From contig JAMXDE010000013.1 of NCBI GenBank assembly GCA_026770025.1, forward strand, positions 1,488,001-1,552,000: a stretch of DNA of 64,000 nucleotides. The letters run 5' to 3'. Positions 9,603-21,568 of this stretch are shown here, one piece after another. Below the pieces are notes generated by a model, which saw only the letters and a list, made by a program, of their open reading frames with translations, had not been told where the DNA came from and made no database searches. The position numbers and the translations under genes were made by a program. The DNA comes from Craspedostauros australis (taxonomy: Eukaryota; Bacillariophyta; Bacillariophyceae; Mastogloiales; Achnanthaceae). Position 1 is the first letter of the stretch. Every line of letters starts with the position of its first letter.

Positions 9603-11807
9603 TTGGCACCCCAATCGGCGTCCACATATACGTAGAGGAAAGTCGCCTGGATGGTGGCCTGGTCCGCCAGGCTGTAGTGCTTGTTGTTGGCAGGCACGAG
9701 TTGTTTCAGTGCTGCCACATCTGCAAGCTGCGGGACAGGAGACTGTCACCAGTAGGTGATCTCAAAGTCCCTGGTGGATGCAACATACCTGAAGAGGTAT
9801 TTGACAGCTTTGTAGTGTACATGTGCAGGGTTCATCAAGACTTGGCTCAGCTTCACCACAGGGAAGAAGATGTCAGGGTGACAGGAAACCATAGCCCAGA
9901 TGAGCTTGCCAATGGCTTAGTGGTAGCTGAAGGACTTGGATTGCAGACCATGATGCTTGGCTTCCATGTTGGGTAAGACTGCCTGATCCAATTGCCACAC
10001 ATGTCTATTGTCTGTGCGCATGGGTAGGCGTTGTGTAGACTTCAATCCATGCCAATCGTGTTGCTTGAGCGCCTTGTCGATGTATGTGGAGCAGTGCACA
10101 TACACATGTCATCAGGCCTGAGTGAGATCCAGTCCGTTGTAGTGTGCAAACAGACTGTGCCAAGTGATGGGATAGTTCAGCCAAGCATCGAGCATGTCAC
10201 AGAACTCCTTGTAAAAGGTCTCATCCTTGGTTGCCACTGCAAAGTTGTCCACCTGCCAGGGCACGTACACATTGTGGGTGTGAAGGTTTCCAATGTGCAA
10301 ACATGGTGCTTGAGTTGTTGCAGTGAACCCCATGTCCTTGAGTAGCCAATTGGTATGTGGACTCTGCTGTAGCGGTGCTTCAGGATGCTCTGTAGATTCT
10401 TGAGAAAAGCACAACCATGTGTTGACCCAGAACAACGTCATGGTTGTGCTTCCACCAGCTGTGGAACTGATCATCGATTTGCATGTAGTGACGTTGTGCG
10501 CTGGCAGGCGCTTTGGTGACTGCATTCGCGATGTCAGCTCCGTACATGAGCAGTCCTTGCACTTCAACAATGGCCACCAAGATGCGGAACTCCATGAGGT
10601 CGGGAGTAGCAGCGTATGTGTGACCAAAGATGTGCACATTGCCTCCCCAGGTGGACCCATCAGAAATGGCACAAGCCTTTTTGCGGTTGCTCTCTTGCGT
10701 CTATACGACGTAGAACCAAACCCAGTTGAAGACCGTTGCGCCTGGTGGTTCCTCGATGAGCTCGCAGAACATGCCTTGGTGATAGCATTGCTCCATTTTC
10801 TTGAATTTGGCTTGTTGTCACTCATCCCAGCCATCGCGCTGGAGCAGTTTGCGCCAGGTGAGCTTCGGAGCAGCCTCCACTTGACATGCAGTTGGTGAGA
10901 TGTGATGGAGGATGGAGCCGATATGCCCAAGTTGGTCAAAAATACATATGTGGAATACTGTGCTGTGTGAGGGAGTTTTGAACATCACCGAACGCAAAGA
11001 CCGCGTCGCACGCATCCAGTACAGCCTGGGTGAGATCCAGCAGCGAGCGGATGTCATGGTCGCTGATGGCCAACAAGTAGGCACCCTTGAGCCAGGATCT
11101 CCACTGCAGAATGCGTGCTGCAGCTGAACCTGGTTTGCATCATGTGAGACGCAGACGTCCTCAGAGCTCATCAGGCACAAATTCCAACCCTGCAGTTGAA
11201 TTGTTTCTGGAGAGGCGGATGCGCTGTTGGAATGCCCTTTCGTAGGGATCCCCAGTCATGCGCACGATGTAGGCACTGTCAACACTGTCAACACCGTCAA
11301 CAGAGTATGCTGCTGCAGCTTCATGGAGCATGTCACTATCATGCAAAATGTAGTTGGCGCACTTGATAGAAAGGCGTATGACTGTCCGTCTTGGCTTTCT
11401 CAGCACCTGAGCCATGTATGCCATTGCCATCGTGAGGCAGTTGAAACCTGAGGTCGAACAGAAGTCATGGTCCTGGCGAACGTTTATGGGCAGAGAAGTG
11501 GGCCTCATCAAAGATCAGGTTGCCAGCGGTCTTGATACACCCCGAATCCAAGTCAAAATATTTATGGAGCATGGGTGTGGCAGTATGACCCACGAAGATG
11601 CTGTCGCAGGTATGGATGTCCAGCTTTGTGGCAGGATGGCTGGGCTTGCACACAACCACTCTGGAACCAAGACTTGCGGGTGGCTCAGGTTGGGCTTTAT
11701 GCCATGAGGAAGCTGGTACAGAGTGGTGTCAATGATGGAGTGCCAAAGCCTATTCTTGACATACACCGCATGTGCAAGGGCACAAGCCTGGAACTTGGGA
11801 TACAGGC

Positions 11808-12155
11808 TGTTGGCAAGTTCTGTTCACGGATACTCTTGCGACTGCTGACGATGGTGGTGGTGGTGGTGGTAGTTACGATTCTGTTTGCTATTTCAGTATG
11901 TTGCTCCGATGCCTCTCGGAGTCTCCCAATGCTCTTGGTGTCTCCCAACTATGAGTTGGCACGCGAGATGCTCTCTCGCTGTTTCTTGCATTCTCTCTCT
12001 CTCTCTCTTGCATGTTGGGACTATGCGATATTCCGTACTCGATATGTACTCCGTATTCGATACGTAGTCAGTCCGCTCATCTTCTACTGACCCACTACTC
12101 TGCGTGTAGTTGCCAATATCTCGTCCAAACTCCTCCTTGCATATCCATGATCTCT
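11808..12155 (-). repeat. LTR-like repeat, copy A
   Basis: The segment starting GTTGGCAAGTTCTG is repeated directly at 12156 (period 348 bp) and, more diverged, at about 18840-19140. All copies share a TGG microsatellite or its remnant, a CTATGAGTTGGCAC-type block and a CT-rich run. It is taken as the 5' LTR of the fossil ending here. Boundaries are approximate. Confidence 0.55.
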
Positions 12156-12425
12156 GTTGGCAAGTTCTGCTCATGGGTATTCTTGTGATTGCATACAGTG
12201 GTGTTGGTGGTGGTGGTGGTTACAATTCTGCTTGCTATTTCATTACGTTGCTATTCCGATTCTGTCTCGGAGTCTCCCGACTATGAGTCGGCACGCGACA
12301 TGCTCTCTCGCTGTTACTCATATTCTCTCTCTCTCTCTTTCTTGCGTGTTCGTACTACGCAATATTCTGTACTAGATACGTGCTCCGTTGTCAGGATGCA
12401 CATACACATATTTGCATCCTGACAC
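12156..12425 (-). repeat. LTR-like repeat, copy B
   Basis: Direct repeat of the preceding 348-bp unit, with many substitutions. It lies just downstream, in minus-strand sense, of the RNase H end of the second Copia fossil and is taken as that element's 3' LTR. Confidence 0.55.
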
Positions 12426-13882
12426 CCTTCCTGTGTGCATTTGGTCATTCGAATGTTCTCGATTTATCAAGGTACGACTTCTCATGTTCTCGTTGTAAGT
12501 CGGCCTTGATGTTCTTGGTGAATCCGTCGCTTGTGTTCTGCTCGGATTTGACAAAAATGATTGGGATGGTCTTGTTGGTTACCATGTTCCTCATGTAGTG
12601 ATGGCGCACGTCGATGTGCCGCGATCGTTGGGATGTTGATGGGTTCTTGGCGATGAAGATCGCTCTGACGTTGTCCACACGGACCTTGATCGGTGTCTTC
12701 ACTGGGACGCCCACACTTTCGAGTAGCTGCACGACGAAGAAGATTTCCTTTGCCGCTTTGGAAAGGGCAACGTATTCTGCTTTGGATGAGCTGAGTGTCA
12801 CAGCCTTCTGTGCCTTGGATCGCCAAAGGATTGGTACCTTGCACAGGTATAGGATGAACCCTCCTACGTTGATTCTTGTGTTCTTGTCTCCTGCATATTC
12901 GCTATTGCAGAAGAGCTCCATGTCCCAGCCGTCGTCGTCTGGATGTGCTGGATGGATCTCCAATCCATGGTGCTGCGTATCGATCACGTATTTGATGATC
13001 CGATACATCTCCTTCATTGCGGCCTTGGTGGGCCCGATCAATACCTTGGAGAGTTCTCTCACAGGGTTCGCGATGTCCGGTCGCAAGTGCTTGATGAGGA
13101 AGAGTAGCATACCAACACCTTGGCGGTATTTGGCATGTTCTTCTGGTCCAACCTTCTGTAGTCCGTTGTCTTCGGATAGTCGTACGATGATTTGACCTGG
13201 GGTTGCGTAGCGCCGCATCTTTTCAACCTTGGTTCCGAACTCTTCGATGAGGTGTCGGATGAGATGTGGTCGACGCAACGTTGCTCTGGTCTTGTCGTGG
13301 TTCAGCTCAATGTTGCAGCTGAGGTAGTTGCCGATTCCGCGCTCGATGGTTACCTTGAACTTGCTGCCTTGAATGTCCTTCAGGAATGTCTCCAGTGCTT
13401 TGGAGTCTCCGCAGCAGAAGCAATTGTCCACGTCGATGGCTACGATCATGCTTCCTTCGTTCGTCTTTTGGTAGAACAGGCACAGATCTGCCGCGCTCTG
13501 TTCGAAGTTGATGTTCTTGAGGGTCGATACGAACATCTTGAACCATTGCCTGGCGCTCTGAACAAGTCCGTAGATTGGCTTATGTAGGGTCAGGGCTTCG
13601 CCTACTTGATGATCCATCCTGTCGGGACAGTTCATGTAGATCTCCTCGTCGAGGTCTCGGTGTAGGAATGCCGTTACGACATCGACAAGTGCGCAGTCCA
13701 TCTTATTGATCAGCATGATCACCATCATGACCCTGTATGTCATGTCATGAATCACTGGTGAGTAGTGTTCCTGGAAGTCTACGCCTGCAACTTATCAGCA
13801 CAAATACGTATAGTGCAAATTACATTACTCCCATAGCCCCCACTATCTATAAATTTCACTTGTGTTTAGATCAGCAATCGCA

Positions 13883-13953
13883 ATGCCTGTAGCTCAATGG
13901 TATAGCACCAGTAATTCTCACTGAGGTTCCAGGTTCGAATCCTGGCATGGTAC
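13883..13953 (+). tRNA. tRNA-like sequence, probably a tRNA-derived SINE head or tRNA pseudogene
   Basis: An A box (TAGCTCAATGG) and a perfect B box (GGTTCGAATCC) have normal spacing. The T arm is perfect (CCAGG-TTCGAAT-CCTGG), and the anticodon arm has four pairs with apparent anticodon TTC (Glu). The D stem has three pairs. The acceptor stem pairs only if one base bulges, and position 33 is A rather than T, so a functional tRNA is unlikely. It lies on the opposite strand inside the RT region of a Copia fossil, within about 200 bp of foreign sequence. Confidence 0.45.
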
Positions 13954-16900
13954 TTTGCTTTTGCTCTCCCCTTGTGATTTTTCGATAGTGCTCTTTCATG
14001 ACTTGTGCATATCCACATGCAACGAGCCGCGCTCGATGTGTGCCATCGCGTTTCAACTTGAAGACCCATTTGCATTTGCAGCATCTGCGGCCTCGTGGGG
14101 TGGCGTCTCATTTGATCTTGCTGTACACCTTGCGTGTATCCATGGAGCTGAAATCTTTCTTGATGGCTGCTCGGTATCCCTTTCGATGGATGGGATCCGG
14201 ATGGTTGAATGCCCCATCGAACGTCGTTGGTTCGATGTGCTTCTCGGATTCTTCGTTCTGGTCCTGAAGCGACAGTCCGATGTCAATCGCTGGTATCTCG
14301 GCAACAATTGCATTCATCTTGTATAGTCTGATGGATAACCTCTGTCTCTTCTATTTTGTCTATGATTTCCTCATCGTCTGTGTTCTCGTTGTCATCACTC
14401 AGTTCGTCAGCTAACTCGTCGCTGCGTTTGTTGCTCTCCTTGTTTGATGATGATTCGTTCTCATCACCTCGTTCCTTTTGACCTGGTCTGTTGTTGTCTG
14501 CGAGCGCGCACAGTGCTTTGGGAATCTTCTTCCCTGCAGTTGCCTTGGGATTGTTCTGTCCCTTCCTGCCTCTTGCTTTGTGACACATGAGTCTCTCCTT
14601 TCTGTCTATGTCACGCTTGCTTGGTTTGGTTGGTGAAGGTCTTGATGGTGTACCACGCGCAGGCCTCGCTGGTGTGTTCAGAGGAGTGATGCCCTTGTCA
14701 TTGTCGGCTTCGTCGCCGGATAGTAGGATCTCGTCATCCTCAGGGTCGGACTCGCTCCGATCTTCCTCGTTCTCGAGCAATTGGGTCGCTGCTTCCTCGT
14801 CCTCATCATCGCTGTCCGATAGGATGTGATACTTGTTCGTGTTGGCAAAGGATACTCTCCTTGGTTCTGTCGTTTGATGCATTGCCATCCTTGGCGTTGC
14901 TCCCTTCCGTCCGACGGTTGTGAAGCTATCTGCATTCGTCATTTCTGAATTGTTGAGTGTGTTTGGTACTTGCGCCCAGCCACAGAACTGTCCGTATGAT
15001 TGGTTGAGCTATTTGATGTCGCAGGAACAGACCAGTGACTTGGTTGATGGTCTGTACATGTTGTACACTCCTGATGCATGTTGGTGTGCATATCCGATGA
15101 ACACCATCTCTTCTCCTCTATTCTTGAGCTTGGCGGAGATCCCACCATAGGTGGTCTTCACAACAACCACCTCTCCGAATTTTTGAAGTGAATCGGCGTA
15201 TGGTGGATTGCTGTCAAAGAATTGGCGATGGCAGTGGCAGTGCTTGCAGCTGCTGCCCACAGGCCATGCCTCTATTTGTTGTTGAGTTGTGCTCCGTTGA
15301 GCATGGAACGGATCTTGGTGTAGAGATACGCAAACTTGCGTTCTACTCTACCATTCTACTGTGGCGTGTTGGACGCCATGAACTCGAATTTCGCATTCAG
15401 TCCTGCATCGATGAGAGTATCCTGTGTGGACTTGTTCTCTCCGCTGTTATCGCCTTGGAAAATGATTTGTTGATCACCTGTGTGTGACTTGATTGTCTGC
15501 ACAAATCGTTTGATGTACCCTGGTTGGTCCCTCTTGTTCTGCAGAAAGAAACTCCAGCAGTGGTCCGTGAAGTCGTCCACAATCAAGGTCCAGTAGCGTT
15601 TATCTCCAAAGCCTATGTGTTTAGTGTAACTGATATCAATGAAGAGGTGTTCGCCACGGCGAGTCGCTCTTGGGATTCTAGTCTTTGAGATGTTCTTCAC
15701 TCTCGCATTCGCGACAGCACAGTCGCGACACACCAGCATCTCGCCGATGATCTTCCATCCGTATTGAGCAACTGTCCGCTTCATGGTCTCGAGTGGTGCG
15801 TGATGGAGCATTCGGTGTAAGCTCACCACGCTCACCTCCTTGGATGGGCTCTTGATGATGGCTGTGGAAGCCTTGTCATCCTCAGTTGGCATGATGGGAT
15901 GCATCTGCACTCCTGTGATGAATCCGTTAGATGGTGGGAAGATGCGATCGAAGATGATCTTCTTCCCAGCTCTGTTGACGATGTCCATCAGAATGCCGTC
16001 GTTACTGATCTGGTAACTGTTGTATAGTGCCTTGTTCGTAGAGAAAAGGTTCACCACCATCTTGGGTGTGTACTTCACATGATCAAGCCGGAAAATGTGG
16101 CCAGTGTTGTCTTGTTGCTTGACCTTCAAGCGAATGGATCCCATTTTGGGAGAGTCCAGCTTTGTGCTGTCTCCCACTTGGACGAAGGACTTGATGTGCC
16201 GCACGTTGAAGAGGCCGGCGTCTGAGTTCACGATGTGACACAAGGCTCCGCTGTCGGCAAGCCAGGTATTCTTGTTGACCTTGTCCTTGTATTTGGTGCT
16301 CAGCTCATGAAGCTGTTCCATGGCAGCCGCTGCCATGTCGTCGTCGTGATCTTCTTCGTTCCGTCGTCCATCCTGTGGTAGTCCATGCCGTTGTAGTACG
16401 GTTCTCCGACTGCTGGAGTCATGTCTTCTCGGTGAGTTCCTGTCACCGAATCGTATGGCGTGACTTGTGGTCGCTCGCGCAGGAGTACCTGCATACATCC
16501 TCCAAGGACATAGTGCAATCCCGTCTCTGGAATGAGTTTGTCTTTCCTCCAACAGCCGGTTGAGGATCACTGTGTTGGCGAGAATCTCTTCGATTGATCG
16601 GAAATTGTCGGACAGTATGGTGCCAATCACGCGCACCCATATGTGTTGCAGTCCCCTGTTGATCATCCCTGGGAAGAGATGCATGCCTGCTACCATCACA
16701 GCGTCGTGGATGAGCTGTCGTTGCATTGTCTCTGCTGTCAATGTAGGATATGGGATCGTATCATGCCTGTGTATGGTGTCGAAGCCTCTGGCGTTCTGGA
16801 CTGGTGGGAACAAGAAGTCTGTTGGATAGATGACTCTCTTGTTTGGATTGAATCTGTCCACTTCTTGTTCTGATTCATTGCTGCTGTCTTCATGGAAGAT

Positions 16901-18839
16901 ACCCATTCTGTTGTTCCTTGCCGCTGGAGGAGGCGGCGCCTCACCGCCGTTTGTCTTGTCGCCAGAGACGTCTTCGTTGTCTTGATGCGCGCCGTTCTCA
17001 TTGGTGTCGGTATCGTCTGCATTCGTGACCGCTTCCAACTCGATGGCTATGGTCTCTGCTCCCATCTCAGCTGCGTCGCCGGACCGATCAATGATGTCGT
17101 TCACATTGAAGCAGTACTTGTAGCTGACTTCGCGACGTTGGTCGACTTCATGGATGATTGGCTCGTCGCTGAGCCACGCTGGCACGACCTCGTCGTCGTG
17201 TACTTCGTCATCGTTTTCGAAGTGTTGGAAGTGATCGAAGAATGAATCCTTGATGTTGTCGGATACCTCCAAGCAGAGCATCATGTCCAGTATAGAGAGC
17301 ATCATCTCATGGCCGCTCTTCTCATGTCTTTCCTTCGCTGTGTTGGCCTGCTCGTCGGCCTTCTTCTTTTTGTTGAACTTCTTCTTTCGGCACTCTACCT
17401 TGCAATGTCCGATGATGCCGCAGTAGTGGCACTTTCTGTTGAATCTGCTTCCCTTGCCTTTGTTGTTTCGGTTTCCGTTCTTTCTGTTGTTGTTGGCGCT
17501 TTTCTTGTTGTTTGCCTTCTTCCGTTCGGGACAATTCGCAGATCGATGACCATACACACCACAGTTGTGGCAGATTCCCTTGAAGTTGCTGGTGCTCGCA
17601 AAGTCAGCGTCATTAGTCTTCATGCTGCTGTCTTGAAATTTGTTGACGTAGACCTTCCCTCCTTGGTTGGTTGTGTATGCTGTGCGAAGTAGTGCTCTGA
17701 TTGTGTTGATTGTGACGACAATTGGGTTGAATGTGAGTTGATGTTCAAAGTTGACGACTTGTGCTTTGTACTCAGCACTCACTGTGCTGACGATCTGTAT
17801 GATCATTTCCTCGTTGCTGATCTTGTGCCTGACGTCTTGAAGGCGGGAGTGCAGTAGCTTGAGCCATGTGATGTAGACATCTGGATCAGTGTCCTTCTTC
17901 ATCTTCTTGTTGTTGAACTGCCTCTTGAGCTTGACCTTGGTGGCGGCATCGGACGGCTTGTACTTCTCCGTGAGTAGTTTCCACACCTCGTGTGGGTTCC
18001 CCTCAGGGAATATGTTGGAGATGCATTGGTTGTTGTATTGGATGGCTTGCTTGCCTGTACCCTTCTCTGCATCCATCATGAGGATCAGATTGCTGAAGCA
18101 GTTGGCTGCCAGCTTGTAGGTATCCTCCAATACTTCCTTGTCTGCTTCTGTGGCAGCTCCGATGTTGCTCTTGGTTGGGCTCTTTGTCTTCCCCAACATC
18201 ACATCTCTCGTTCTCTGCGCACACGTGTACGCCTTTGTTTGGGACTCCCAGGCATTGTAGTCCTCCTGACTACCACTGAATAGCGGCGCCTTGATGGGTT
18301 GCTTGTTCACGTTGGCTGATGTCGCCATGTTACTCTGTTGCTTCATTGATGTTACGTGCACGCTCGTGATCTCCGTTTGTTTATGTGTGATCGCTTTTTC
18401 AATTTTCGCTCGTGTTTCCGCGGAGATGTCTTTCGTCACAAATTCTCCTCCTCATGTTGTCTCACTTTCTCTGCTCTGTTTGGCCGTGCGAATGCTCTTC
18501 GCCACACCTGTCTCTTCTTGCTTGATATTTGTGAGAATGCTCTTCTGCACGAGTCGTAGTCTCACAAACCGATCCTCGTTGGTCTCGTTGATCGTGCTTC
18601 CTTCTGCGCTAGAGAGGACAGTGGGCGCACCTGCTTCCTTCTGTGGTTGAAGTGGAGTCTCACTTGCGCCTTCTTCTTGTTTGATAGTTGGGTTGGACAG
18701 AGGGATGTCTTTCAATTCCTCTTCCTCACTCATTCAGCCTGCTGCTCTTGAATGATGTGGTCTTCTTTGCACGATCCGATCCGCGGGCTTGCCCTGATCT
18801 ATTGTTTACAAACGTGTTGGAAAGTTCCGTAGACGGATA

Positions 18840-19140
18840 CCTTGCGATCATGGAAGACAGTGATGGCTGTTATGATGACAATTGTTATTTCATGACATTG
18901 CTCCTCCGATGCTCTTGGTGTCTCTCTCTGACTATGAGTTGGCACACAAGATACTCTCTTGCCATTACTTGTATTCTCTCTCTCTCAATATTTTGCGTTC
19001 ACAACAAGCGATATTTCATGCTCGATATGTGCTCTGTATTCGACACATACTCAGCCGTCTTGTCCTCTACTGGCCCACTACTCTGCGAGTATTCGCAAAT
19101 GTTTTGTCCAAACTCCTCCTTGTATATCTACGATCTTGAT
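18840..19140 (-). repeat. LTR-like repeat, copy C
   Basis: Shares with copies A and B the order of blocks: a CTCTTGGTGTCTC region, CTATGAGTTGGCAC, a CT microsatellite, CTCGATATGTRCTC, and CCACTACTCTGCG followed by GTCCAAACTCCTCCTTG. It is the 5' LTR of the second Copia fossil. Limits are approximate. Confidence 0.55.
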
Positions 19141-20860
19141 GTTGCTTGGCCATTGAATCTTTGCCTTCTTGATCTGATGTGGAGACAGCTGCCAACGTGG
19201 TGACATGATGACATCCTGTCAATGTCAGCTGTTGTCTTCCATGGTCCTTCAGAATCCAGATTCCATTGATGATGCAGTGGTCTGGCAAGGGTGTCATCAT
19301 TTGAGGTTTAGTTGGGAAATATATCAAGCCTGACTCGATATCACATGTTTTGTTGATGGATGGACGGACGATGTTCCTTATGCTCTCATAAATGGTTGTT
19401 CACAAATTTCCCCCAAGATTTTGGTGGTTTTTGTGTGTCCGAATTTGTGATGTGATTTCGATCAAACACAGTTCACTATCAACACGAATGTAGTTGCGCC
19501 GTCTGTGTGTATAGTATAAGAGAACAATGAGTGAGCGATGCACATGCACATATGCACATTCCAACATTGGTAGCCTCATCCGCAGAGACATCATCATTGG
19601 CAGGAGCCTTAGAAATCCTGGCATCACTGTCTGCAGTGGTGTCAACTGCATCAAGTGCGGGATCTGGTGGCGGCGCAATGCATGTTGGCAGAGTGATGCC
19701 ATTGGCACTTGGAACAGTGGTGAAGTGGTGCAGATACATGTGGAACTTGCAGGCCTGGAAGTTGGTGACCCAATCGTTGTTGCCATCATCTCCACAAGCA
19801 TGAAACCATGATCAAAGCTTCCACCTGCCATGGACATGGACAAGATTGCCACATCAATGCACCAATTGGGCATGGAAGAAGTCATCATCACTGTTGAGCA
19901 AATTGTAGAATTTACCGTTGGTGGTAGTCTTGAGGTCATCCCACATGAGGGGAACCACGTCCAACTGAGCCACGCAGAGATGAGGGAGGCATCAACAAGA
20001 GCATGGCGCTACCATTGTTGACAGCCATGATGGAAGGAAGAAGGAAGCAAGAATGGAGAGCATGGGCAAAGACGTTGAGGGAAGATACTGTGAATGCAAT
20101 GGAATGTGATGTCCCTGAGCACTTGCGAAGAGAGGAAGTAATGACAGATTCACGTGACACGTGAAAAAGCCATCACTTGTCACTATTGTGCGAGTGTGGT
20201 GTGTTTGAGATGGTACTAATGGTGGATTTAGAGTATTGGAGATGTGATGATCTAGGTCTGTGGCAGCCGAGGTGCCTCCATCAGCATCTGTCATCATACG
20301 GAAGCACGTATGCCAACAAGCGAGTTTGCAAAAGTTGAACACAACAAAGCCAACTAAAAATACGCATAAATACTAACTTCGACCAATTCGCACTGTCAGA
20401 ATTTGTATTTTGGCGCATTTCTGACAGCTGCCTCATCCAAAACATGAGAAAATTAACAATTATGAACGCTTTCGAACACCTGATGTGACGTCACGACACA
20501 GAATTGCGGGAAGACATCCACGAACAGAGGGGAGGGACAGAACGCATCGATGATAAAAACCTGTCGGATCGACACACAGGATGGTATCGCATTCTGCTGT
20601 CGTGGTACTTGGCAATGCCAGAGACAAGAAACGAGCGCGCGAGTTTCGAAGGAAGGAAGATTCACTAAAAACAGGCAGTTTGGTTACCGCAACCCCCACT
20701 TTTGATGACGTCGTTGGTGTCTCAACACATGTCGCAAAAAAGATAAGTGGAAATCATTTCGGAACGGAGGAATATAATATTATAGAATATGTTGTATGTT
20801 TGAGAGGAGTCTTCCTGTGCAGGCTGTTCATCGTCATTCCTCGATTATATTAATAGCATT
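19141..20860. other. Unassigned intergenic or repeat-derived sequence
   Basis: Open frames occur on both strands between 19400 and 20350 (up to 179 codons on minus), but none shows a recognisable domain and neighbouring frames are equally plausible. The texture suggests decayed repeat sequence. From 20450 to 20860 I see no gene. Confidence 0.35.
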
Positions 20861-21568
20861 CATTTCTTGAATACAGCGCGGAAGGTGGCGATGCCGCCGA
20901 TTCGAGATCTTGCAGCCGAGATGGTGCCGTTTGGGTATTGTCGACTGTCCTCGTCGCCGCCAGTATCGTGTTGGTTGTTTCCAACAACAAACTCCAGGTT
21001 TTGCAGTTTGCCGGTGCCTCCTTGTTGGTGTGGCGAATACCTGAGAACCAGTATCCATTCGGCGCCAAAAGGCGAGGACAAACGGAACAAACACATCCAC
21101 AACAGCATTTTCGTCATCACCATTCCCCCACTCACAAAGTCCCCGTGTCAGAACAACACCGAGCAACAACTACAACCGCAACAATCGTCTCGATGATTGC
21201 AACTATGGCTCTCCGCACTCTTGCCGTACCTATTGTACTTGGCTTTTGATTCCCCCCAGCCACCCCTCAAGGGCAGTGTCAGGTATAATATGAAAGTGGA
21301 TAGCAACCAACAACCGATAACCGACAACCCAAACAGGCAAGTGCTTTCATTCCAGCCAGCAACAACTACAACCACAACATGGCGAGAATGAAGGTGAAGA
21401 GCCATAGGCAGAAGGGACGAACGAGCAACAAGGATCACAAAATGCGGCAATCAGTATCAGTAGCACTATCATCACGAATACAGCACGCAACACGCGATAA
21501 TACACTACAATACGCTACACTCCAGCAGAGCAGAGCAAAAAGTCCACTCGTGCAAACGCAACACCAAG
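20861..21568 (+). promoter_or_regulatory. Upstream region shared with the second PST-repeat gene
   Basis: Blocks here recur upstream of the paralogue. The clearest is at 21394-21440 versus 29229-29285: a GGCAGAAGGGAC block, then CGAGCAACAAGGATCACAAA. A weaker match lies near 20890 versus 28690. TATA-like AT runs occur near 21285. Conservation suggests that promoter and 5' UTR were duplicated together with the gene. No start site can be fixed. Confidence 0.4.

Larger units (their letters stand above)
730..12155 (-). mobile_element. Old broken Ty1/Copia fossil (3' part of pol), split by a LINE
   Basis: Translated minus-strand segments match the later part of a Copia polyprotein: a post-integrase region near 11160-11750, reverse transcriptase near 9900-10940, and RNase H on both sides of the LINE (near 9610-9750 and 733-1197, the latter with the SRHID motif). 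An LTR-like repeat at about 11808-12155 would be its 5' LTR. The element is broken, with many breaks, and clearly ancient. The gag and protease parts were not recognised. The LINE at 1226-9587 entered its RNase H region. The outer limits are approximate. Confidence 0.7.
12156..19140 (-). mobile_element. Second old, broken Ty1/Copia fossil
   Basis: Minus-strand Copia element between LTR-like repeats at about 12156-12425 and 18840-19140. Recognisable parts in order are gag with two CCHC knuckles (about 18730-17350), a protease with a DSGA motif near 16250, an integrase zinc region and core start (about 15850-15360), an acidic linker (about 14940-14280), and reverse transcriptase plus RNase H (about 14060-12445). 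The LTR copies differ at many positions, so the element is old. It is broken, with several breaks, and it contains a tRNA-like insertion near 13800-14000. It belongs to a different lineage from the young Copia at 39016-48357. Confidence 0.85.

Noticed and set aside
13883-13953. Functional tRNA-Glu gene
   Set aside because: The acceptor stem pairs only with a bulge, T33 is replaced by A, and the sequence lies inside a decayed retroelement. It is kept as tRNA-like only.
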